A stretch of DNA of 64,000 nucleotides from positions 248,001-312,000 of the forward strand of contig JBDHWG010000001.1 of assembly GCA_039810085.1 (NCBI GenBank), given 5' to 3'. Below, piece by piece: positions 26,933 through 33,394 of the stretch. Below the pieces are notes generated by a model that was not told the DNA's origin, made no database searches, and saw only the letters and a program-made list of their open reading frames with translations. Position 1 is the stretch's first letter, and each line of letters begins with the position of its first letter. The stretch comes from JBDHWG01 sp039810085 (lineage in GTDB: Bacteria > Chloroflexota > Anaerolineae > Epilineales > JAHCIE01). A program made the position numbers and the translations under genes.

Positions 26933-27349
26933 ATGTTCAAGAAGATTTGGGGGCGGCAGCTGGTAATCGCCCTCGCCATTGCCCTCGTTGTCGTTGCCGT
27001 GGCCGCGGGCGCCTCGTTCGCTGCCCCCAACGACAGTCCAAACACCTGGGGCGGCTGCAACGGCGTCTACGTCGGCCCCGGCATGACCCTGTCCGGCATC
27101 GCCGCGCAGTATGGCGTGTCGGTGTGGGCGCTGGCGTCCTACAACGGCATCAGCAACCCCAACTACATCCGCGCCGGTCAGTGCATCTGCATCCCGCCTG
27201 CGGGCAGCGGCTACTACCAGGGTGGCTGGGGCTACAACTACTACCCGAGCTACAACAACAACTGGTGGTGCTACCCCAACTACGGCTACTCCTACCCGAA
27301 CTACGGCTACTCCTATCCCAACTACGGGTGGGGCTACAAGCATCGGTAA
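26933..27349 (+). CDS. Secreted LysM protein with Tyr/Asn/Pro-rich tail (paralogue B)
   Basis: 138 residues. The ATG follows AGGGAGGTTTCC. Signal peptide: MFKKIWGRQLVIALAIALVV to SFAAP. LysM domain about 42-88 (VGPGMTLSGIAAQYGVSVWA, YNGISNPNYIRAGQCICIPP). The tail contains three near-identical NYGYSYP-type heptads and many Tyr/Trp/Asn, and ends GWGYKHR. The tail composition resembles aromatic-rich adhesive or amyloid-like proteins, but that is only an impression. Confidence 0.88.
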   Translation: MFKKIWGRQLVIALAIALVVVAVAAGASFAAPNDSPNTWGGCNGVYVGPGMTLSGIAAQYGVSVWALASYNGISNPNYIRAGQCICIPPAGSGYYQGGWGYNYYPSYNNNWWCYPNYGYSYPNYGYSYPNYGWGYKHR

Positions 27350-27411
27350 GACCAACGGGGCGCGACCTTGGGCGCGCCCCCTATCGCCTACTCCTTCCCG
27401 TCGACTCGGCA

Positions 27412-27446
27412 AGGGACGGAGGACGTTAGTGGCGTCCTCCGTCCCT
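27412..27446 (+). terminator. Terminator of LysM gene B
   Basis: A perfect 14-bp stem, AGGGACGGAGGACG (27412-27425) and CGTCCTCCGTCCCT (27433-27446), followed by CTGCTTTTT. The stem base shares AGGGACgGAGGA with terminator A. The rest of the gap to 27769 is partly AT-rich (27520-27630) and may hold the promoter of gene C, but I cannot fix its boxes. Confidence 0.85.
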
Positions 27447-27769
27447 CTGCTTTTTAGCCGGCCAATGCGCGGGAAAGAGTCGGTCCGCCGACAACGTCCC
27501 CCAAAAGAGAGTGCGAGCGTTTAATGAGCAACAGCGAGCATAGAGTGCAATGTAGACCAAAATCAATCGTTACCATCCAAAAATGCAATTTCCTGTTGTA
27601 CAATAACAAATAAGAGTGTTGTATCGTTGTTGAGGATAGAACGACGTGCTAGTGACCCGGCCGGTGGTCTGTTGTGCCCCGGCGCCACAATGATGTGTCA
27701 GCTGTCAGACTGAGCGTGGGAGACGAAGTGGTACACGCGCGCGCGCGCACACACAAGGGAGGTTTCCGT

Positions 27770-28204
27770 ATGTTCAGGAAGGTTTGGGGAAAGCAACTGA
27801 TTATCGCGCTAGCTGTGGCTCTGGTGATCGTCCTCGTAGCGGCCACCGCGAGCTTCGCCGCTCCGAGTGACAATCCGAGTGACTGGGGCTGGTGCAACGG
27901 CGTCGTCGTCCAACACGGGCAAACGCTCTCCGGTATCGCTGCCTATTATGGCGTGTCAACGTGGGCATTGGCGTCCTACAACGGCATCGCCAACCCGAAC
28001 TACGTCCGCGCCGGCCAGTGCCTCATGATCCCGGCTAAGGGCAGCGGCTACTATCACGGCAACTGGGGCTACTACAACAACTGCTGCACCTACACTTACT
28101 ACCCGAAGTACTGGAACTACAACAACTGCTGCAGCTACAACTACTACCAGCCGCAAGGCCACTGGATGTGGGAGAACGGCTGCTGGGTGTATCGCTACTA
28201 CTAA
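27770..28204 (+). CDS. Secreted LysM protein with Tyr/Asn/Cys-rich tail (paralogue C)
   Basis: 144 residues from the ATG at 27770, after AAGGGAGGTTTCCGT. Signal peptide MFRKVWGKQLIIALAVALVI to SFAAP; LysM about 42-88 (VQHGQTLSGIAAYYGVSTWA, YNGIANPNYVRAGQCLMIPA). The tail has paired YNNCCTYTYYPKY and YNNCCSYNYYQPQ units, so each repeat presents a Cys pair, and it ends in NGCWVYRYY. It is closest to paralogue B. An alternating purine-pyrimidine tract lies about 20 nt before the ribosome-binding site. Confidence 0.88.
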   Translation: MFRKVWGKQLIIALAVALVIVLVAATASFAAPSDNPSDWGWCNGVVVQHGQTLSGIAAYYGVSTWALASYNGIANPNYVRAGQCLMIPAKGSGYYHGNWGYYNNCCTYTYYPKYWNYNNCCSYNYYQPQGHWMWENGCWVYRYY

Positions 28205-28292
28205 CGGCTCGCCGGTGACAGACAGCCGCGGCCTGTCACCTACTGCTTGAGGTTTTAGGGTCTAGCCTCCCACGCTTATCTCGGCGGCACAC

Positions 28293-28331
28293 CGAGGGAC
28301 GCGAACGGCGCAAGCCGTTTCCCGTCCCTCG
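28293..28331 (+). terminator. Terminator of LysM gene C
   Basis: CGAGGGACGCGAACGGC (28293-28309) pairs with GCCGTTTCCCGTCCCTCG (28314-28331) with one bulge, followed by CTTTATTT. It shares the CGAGGGAC/GTCCCTCG base with terminator A. Confidence 0.8.
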
Positions 28332-28368
28332 CTTTATTTCCCCTCCCCCGGTCAATATACTTTGTGTT

Positions 28369-29055
28369 ATGTGCAAACGAATCGTATGGATACTGGCGCT
28401 GGCAGCGCTGCTCCTGGCGGGATGCAGCCGCGCCGCGCCGCCACCACCCCTAACTTATGTCGCCCTCGGCGCGTCGGATACCGTCGGTGTCGGAGCAAGT
28501 GACCCGGCCAACGAAGGCTGGGTCGCTCAACTCTACCAGCGCCTCCCGCCCGGCACGCGCCTGGTCAACCTGGGCGTCAGCGGCTTCAAGCTCCACGAGG
28601 CGCTCACCCAGACGCTCCCCATCGCCCAGGACGCCCACCCGGACCTCGTCACCATCTGGCTGGCGGTGAACGACTTCAACGCCCGCGTCGACCTGGCGCA
28701 GTACGAGCGCGACCTGGATGCGCTCCTGACCGGCGTCCAGGCCACCGGCACCGAACGCATCCTCATCGCCAACATCCCGGCCCTGGAGGGCGTGCCCGTG
28801 TACGCCGCCCAGGGCATTCCACCGCAGCGCCTCGCCACAGAGGTGAGCCGCTGGAATGACGTTATCGCCCGGCAGGCGGCGAAACACGGCGCGATCCTCG
28901 TGGATGTCCACAGCCAGTGGAGCGAGCTGGCGAACCACCCGGAGTACGTGAGCATCGACGGCTTTCACCCCAGCGCCGCGGGCTACAGCCGCCTGGCCGA
29001 CCTGTTCTATCAGACTCTCCAGGCCAACGGCGGACTACCAAGCAGGATACAGTGA
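28369..29055 (+). CDS. SGNH/GDSL-family lipoprotein esterase
   Basis: 228 residues. MCKRIVWILALAALLLAGC is a lipoprotein signal with lipobox LLAGC. Block I is YVALGASDTVGVGASD (Ser in GASD), block II NLGVSG, block III WLAVNDFN and block V DGFHPSAAGY with the Asp/His dyad, so the SGNH catalytic set is complete. It should deacylate or deacetylate an extracellular substrate. A TATACT box ends about 6 nt before the ATG, hinting at a leaderless message, though the matching -35 is poor. Its stop overlaps the GTG of the ABC ATPase gene. Confidence 0.92.
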   Translation: MCKRIVWILALAALLLAGCSRAAPPPPLTYVALGASDTVGVGASDPANEGWVAQLYQRLPPGTRLVNLGVSGFKLHEALTQTLPIAQDAHPDLVTIWLAVNDFNARVDLAQYERDLDALLTGVQATGTERILIANIPALEGVPVYAAQGIPPQRLATEVSRWNDVIARQAAKHGAILVDVHSQWSELANHPEYVSIDGFHPSAAGYSRLADLFYQTLQANGGLPSRIQ

Positions 29056-29777
29056 CCGAACTGATTGTCGAAGCGCGGGGCGTCGTGCGGCGCTACCGCG
29101 TGGGAGAAGTAAGCATCGACGCCCTGCGCGGCGTCGATTTCGCCGTCCACAAGGGTGAGATGGTCGCCATCATGGGGCCGAGCGGCTGCGGCAAGACGAC
29201 GCTGCTCAACTGCCTGGCCGGGCTGGACGCGCCCGACGCGGGCAGCATCACCATCGAGGGCGCGCTGCTCAGCGCGATGAGCGACGCCGAGCGCACGGCG
29301 TACCGCGCCCGCAACATGGGCTTCATCTTCCAGGCGTACAACCTGCTGCCCGTGCTCAGCGCCGTCGAGAACGTCGAGCTGCCGCTGCTGGTGAGCGGCG
29401 TTCCGTCGCGCGAGGCGCGGCAGCGCGCCCTGGCCGCCCTGGGTGACGTGGGCCTGGCCGACCGCGCCCGCCACGCCCCGACGCAGCTCAGCGGCGGCCA
29501 GCAGCAGCGCGTCGCCGTGGCCCGCGCCCTCGTCACCCAACCGGCCATCATCTGGGGCGACGAGCCGACGGGCAACCTCGACTCGGTCGCCGCCGACGAC
29601 ATCATGGACCTGCTCGGCGCGCTCCACGCCGAGGGCGGCCAGACTGTCGTCATCGTCACCCACAGCCGCGCCGTCGCCGAGCGCGCCGACCGCATCATCC
29701 ACATGCGCGATGGCCGCATCGTCGAGGAAGAAACCACAAATCGCCGCGCCTCGACCGTCAGACGGATGGTGGTGTGA
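29052..29777 (+). CDS. ABC transporter ATP-binding protein (MacB/LolD type)
   Basis: 241 residues from the GTG at 29052, which overlaps the upstream stop codon as GTGA. Walker A is MGPSGCGKTT, the Q-loop FIFQAYNLLPVLSAVENVEL is that of MacB/LolD/FtsE ATPases, the signature is LSGGQQQRVAVARAL, and Walker B is AIIWGDEPTGNLDS with the H-loop VIVTHS. It pairs with the FtsX-type permease downstream. The frame is open upstream of the GTG but that part is antisense-like overlap with the esterase gene. Confidence 0.93.
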   Translation: MTELIVEARGVVRRYRVGEVSIDALRGVDFAVHKGEMVAIMGPSGCGKTTLLNCLAGLDAPDAGSITIEGALLSAMSDAERTAYRARNMGFIFQAYNLLPVLSAVENVELPLLVSGVPSREARQRALAALGDVGLADRARHAPTQLSGGQQQRVAVARALVTQPAIIWGDEPTGNLDSVAADDIMDLLGALHAEGGQTVVIVTHSRAVAERADRIIHMRDGRIVEEETTNRRASTVRRMVV

Positions 29778-29806
29778 AGGCTCCCCTTCCCAGGTTCCCA
29801 AGAGTT

Positions 29807-29888
29807 GGGAAACGCAAAGGCGCAGAGACGCAAAGGGAAGAGGTTAAGCCTCTCGTCTTTCTCTGCGCCTCTGCGCCTCTGCGTTGCT
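29807..29888. repeat. CGCAGAGACGC dispersed inverted repeat, copy 1
   Basis: AAACGCAAAGGCGCAGAGAC near the left end and CTCTGCGCCTCTGCGTTGC at the right end are inverted versions of one another, built of 9-nt units. It fills the gap between the ABC ATPase and permease genes. Further copies lie at 47155-47230 and 47496-47575. Confidence 0.85.
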
Positions 29889-29913
29889 ATTCCACACTCC
29901 TAGAAGTATCGTT

Positions 29914-32900
29914 ATGACAACACTATTTGGTGTCCCGACGCCGCTGCTGGCAGGCGTACTCGCGGGCCTGACCGCGGCCGCAGCGGTCATCACCGTCCTG
30001 CTCGCCATGCGCAACCCCATCCTGGTCAAGCTCGGCGTGCGCCACATCCCGCGCCGCCGCGCTCGGTCGGTGCTCATCGTCATCGGCCTGGCCCTTAGCA
30101 CGACCATCGTCGCCGCCTCGTTTACCACCGGCGACGCCCTGGGCAACACCGTGCGCTCGCTGGTGCGCGGCTCGCTGGGCAACGTGGACGAGGTCGTCGT
30201 CTCGTATCGCGGCGGTGTGCGGCGCTTCGGCCAGTCCGACCTGGCGGGCCTGGCCGACGGACGCATTCCCCTCGTGGCGGGCGACGATTTCTCGCAAGCC
30301 GAGGTCGCCACAGTTGCCGGGCTTCTCAAGGACACGCCGGGCGTCGCGGGCGTCACCGGCTCCATCATCCGCCAGTACAGCATCGCCAACACCGACCAGC
30401 AGGTCGTCAACGCGGGCATCAACCTGCTCGCCCTGCCGCCGGACACGCCGCCCGCCTTCGGCACTCTGACCGACACGGCCTGCCCATCCGCTGAAGGCGA
30501 GACGCCCGATCCCCATTGCATCCTCGGCCTCGACGCCCTCGGCGAGGGCGACGTGTATCTCAACGAGGCCGCGGCGGGCAACCTCCTGGCGCAGTCGGGC
30601 GACAACCTAGTCATCTACGTCAGGGGACGCGAAGTCCCGGCCCGGGTCAAGGCCATCGCCCGCAACGGCGACCTCGGCGGCACGCAGGCCACGGCCATCG
30701 TGAGCCTCCCGTGGTGGCAGACGACCGAGGGCATCGCCGGCCGCATCAACCAGGTGCTCATCGTCAACGAGGCGGGCGAGTCGTCGTGCCAGGGTCTCGC
30801 GGCGCTGCGCTGTCTATGGGAGGGCAGCGCCGCCGAGGACAGCATGCGCTGGAGCAGCGACATCGCCCTGCGCCTCCGCTCGAACCTGGAGGACGATGCG
30901 GCCGTCCAGACCATCTTCCGCCTGCTGGCGACACCGAGCGTCCGCGACGGCCTGCGCGAGAGCATCGGCCAGCAGCCGCCGTTCCTCCAGCCGCGCATCC
31001 TGGCCCTTGCCGCTGCGTTAGAGGGGCCGGCGCCGACCCCCGAATTCAGGAGTCTCATCGGCGACCCGCAGATTCTCGCCAGCCTGCGCACGGTCATCTT
31101 CCGCCTAGCGCCCGGCTCAGCTGGCGCATTCATCAGCGCCCTGGGCAACCTCAACCGCCTCACCGTCATCGAGCTGAAGCAGCTCAGCCTCGACATCGCG
31201 GGCGCGTTCGCCAGCGCCCTGACGTCCACCTTCCTGGTGCTGGGCCTGTTCTCCATCGCCACGGGCATCATGCTCGTCTTCCTCATCTTCTCCCTGCTCG
31301 CCGCCGAGCGCCGCCCCGAGCTGGGCATGGCCCGCGCCCTGGGCACGCAGCGCGGCCACCTGGTGCAAATCTTCCTGTTCGAGGGCGCGCTGTACGACCT
31401 GTTCGCGTCGATCCTCGGCATCCTGGCCGGGCTGGCCGTCGCCGTCCTCATCATCAACACCCTGACCGGCTACCTGACCGAGTTCGGCCTGCGCCTGACC
31501 GGCTCCACCGCGCCGCAGTCCCTGGTCATCGCCTTCGCCCTGGGCCTGCTCATCACCTTCGTCACCGTCAGCGTCTCCGCCTGGCGCATCGCCCGCCTCA
31601 ACGTCGTCACCGCCGTCCGCAACCTGCCCGACGAGCCGAAGGCCGCGCCCTCCCTCGGCGACCTGGCCCGCACTGGCCGCCCCCTGGCCTTCCTATGGGG
31701 CCTCGTCGCGCGCGGCCCGCTACTGGCCGCCCTCGGCGTCGCCCTGGCCCTCGCCACGACGGGCCGTCCCCTCTTCGTCGCCCTCACCGCGACGGGCTGG
31801 TCCCTGGCCGTCATCGGCGGCGGGCTGACCGTGCGTTGGGCGCTCGTCGCCCTCGGCGTCAACCGCGCCGTCCGTGACCGCATCGGCTTCACCCTGGCCG
31901 GCGTCGGCCTGCTCGTCTTTTGGGCGCGCGGCGTCCCCGGCTTCCGCATCACCCAGACCGAGCAGTTCGTCGGGAGCCTGGAACTGCTGGCGCTGTCGGG
32001 CCTGTTCATGGTGCTGGGCGCGGTGTGGGCCGTCGCCTACAACCTCGAATTGCTGCCCGGCCTCGTCTCCGGCGTCGTGGGCCTCGTCCGGCGCAGCGCG
32101 CCCATCGCCGCCGGCCTGCGCATCGCCGCCGCCTACCCGGCCCGCTACCGCTGGCGGACGGGCCTCGCTATCCTGATGTTCACCCTGGTTATCTTCACCG
32201 TCACCACAGCGTCGATTCTCCTGTCCGGCACGCGCTACGCCTACGCCGACCTGGAGACCCAGGCGGCGGGCTTCGACATCCGCGCCGACGTCAACCCCGA
32301 CCGCGTTCCCGACCTGCGCGCCGCCCTCGCCGACGCGCCCGCCGTCTCCCCCGGCGACTTTGCCGCCATCGGCGGCCAGGCGAGCATCCCTATCGAGGCC
32401 ATCCAGCTCGATGCGCCGGTCGCCCGCTTCGGGTCGAGCACACTCCAGGTAGTAGACGACGGCTGGCTCCGGGGTGTCGGCGCACCCCTCACCCAACGCG
32501 CCCCCCAGTACGCCTCCGACGAAGCCGTCTGGGCAGCGCTGCGCACGACGCCGGGCTTGGCTGTTCTCCAGGGCAGCGCCCTGCCGCGCCGCGACGCGCC
32601 GACCCGCAGCACTACCTCATTAGGCACGGACCCCTTCGTCTTCCAGGGGGTGTACCGCGACGACCGCGGCTTCTCCCCGACCGTCGTCTGGCTGCGCGAC
32701 CCGAAGGGCGGAGGGCCGCTGAAGCTGACCGTCATCGCCGTCATGGATGCGCGCACGTCCATCGGCCGCGGCTTCTTCACGACCGCCGACACCGTTCGCG
32801 CCGCCGGCTGGACGCCGCCGACACCGAGCACGTACTACCTCAAGGTCGCGCCGGGCGTTGCGCCGCGCGCCGCCGCCCTCGGCCTGGGCCGCTCGCTGAG

Positions 32901-33366
32901 CGCGTCCGGCGGCGGAGCGACGGTGCTGAACGAGGAGCTGCGGGTGCAGCAAGGCATCCGCCTGCTGCTAAATCAGCTCTTGCAGGGCTTCATGGGGCTG
33001 GGTCTCATCGCGGGCGTTGTTGCGCTGGGGGTCATCGCGTCGCGGGCCGTGGTCGAGCGGCGGCAGCAGATCGGCGTCCTGCGCGCCATCGGCTTCGGGC
33101 GTGGGCTGGTGCAGGCGACGTTCCTGCTGGAGTCGACGCTCATCGCCGTGCTGGGCATTGTCCTCGGCGTCGGGCTGGGCATCCTCCTATCGCGCAACGT
33201 CGTGGCGTTCATCGCCGCCCAGAACCCGGAGGTCGGCTTCGGCATCCCCTGGCTGCAGATTGGCGCTATCGCCCTCGTCGCCTACGCCATGACCGTCGCC
33301 ACGACGCTGCTCCCGGCGTGGCAAGCCGGCCACGTCTACCCCGCCGAAGCCCTGCGGTATGAGTGA
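29914..33366 (+). CDS. Large FtsX-family ABC transporter permease
   Basis: 1150 residues from the ATG at 29914. Membrane segments near the N-terminus (VLAGLTAAAAVITVLLAM) and the MacB-type start (RHIPRRRARSVLIVIGLALS) precede a large extracellular domain. A first FtsX core (FLVLGLFSIATGIMLVFLIF, AAERRPELGMARALGTQRGH) is followed by extra helices, a second extracellular domain and a second FtsX core (GFMGLGLIAGVVALGVIASR, VVERRQQIGVLRAIGFGRGL), ending PAWQAGHVYPAEALRYE. The double-FtsX layout means one polypeptide may supply both halves of the transporter with the ATPase at 29052. Macrolide or lipoprotein export is the family theme; the substrate is unknown. Confidence 0.93.
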   Translation: MTTLFGVPTPLLAGVLAGLTAAAAVITVLLAMRNPILVKLGVRHIPRRRARSVLIVIGLALSTTIVAASFTTGDALGNTVRSLVRGSLGNVDEVVVSYRGGVRRFGQSDLAGLADGRIPLVAGDDFSQAEVATVAGLLKDTPGVAGVTGSIIRQYSIANTDQQVVNAGINLLALPPDTPPAFGTLTDTACPSAEGETPDPHCILGLDALGEGDVYLNEAAAGNLLAQSGDNLVIYVRGREVPARVKAIARNGDLGGTQATAIVSLPWWQTTEGIAGRINQVLIVNEAGESSCQGLAALRCLWEGSAAEDSMRWSSDIALRLRSNLEDDAAVQTIFRLLATPSVRDGLRESIGQQPPFLQPRILALAAALEGPAPTPEFRSLIGDPQILASLRTVIFRLAPGSAGAFISALGNLNRLTVIELKQLSLDIAGAFASALTSTFLVLGLFSIATGIMLVFLIFSLLAAERRPELGMARALGTQRGHLVQIFLFEGALYDLFASILGILAGLAVAVLIINTLTGYLTEFGLRLTGSTAPQSLVIAFALGLLITFVTVSVSAWRIARLNVVTAVRNLPDEPKAAPSLGDLARTGRPLAFLWGLVARGPLLAALGVALALATTGRPLFVALTATGWSLAVIGGGLTVRWALVALGVNRAVRDRIGFTLAGVGLLVFWARGVPGFRITQTEQFVGSLELLALSGLFMVLGAVWAVAYNLELLPGLVSGVVGLVRRSAPIAAGLRIAAAYPARYRWRTGLAILMFTLVIFTVTTASILLSGTRYAYADLETQAAGFDIRADVNPDRVPDLRAALADAPAVSPGDFAAIGGQASIPIEAIQLDAPVARFGSSTLQVVDDGWLRGVGAPLTQRAPQYASDEAVWAALRTTPGLAVLQGSALPRRDAPTRSTTSLGTDPFVFQGVYRDDRGFSPTVVWLRDPKGGGPLKLTVIAVMDARTSIGRGFFTTADTVRAAGWTPPTPSTYYLKVAPGVAPRAAALGLGRSLSASGGGATVLNEELRVQQGIRLLLNQLLQGFMGLGLIAGVVALGVIASRAVVERRQQIGVLRAIGFGRGLVQATFLLESTLIAVLGIVLGVGLGILLSRNVVAFIAAQNPEVGFGIPWLQIGAIALVAYAMTVATTLLPAWQAGHVYPAEALRYE

Positions 33367-33394
33367 CACCATTTGGAGTTACTAGCTGTGTAGT

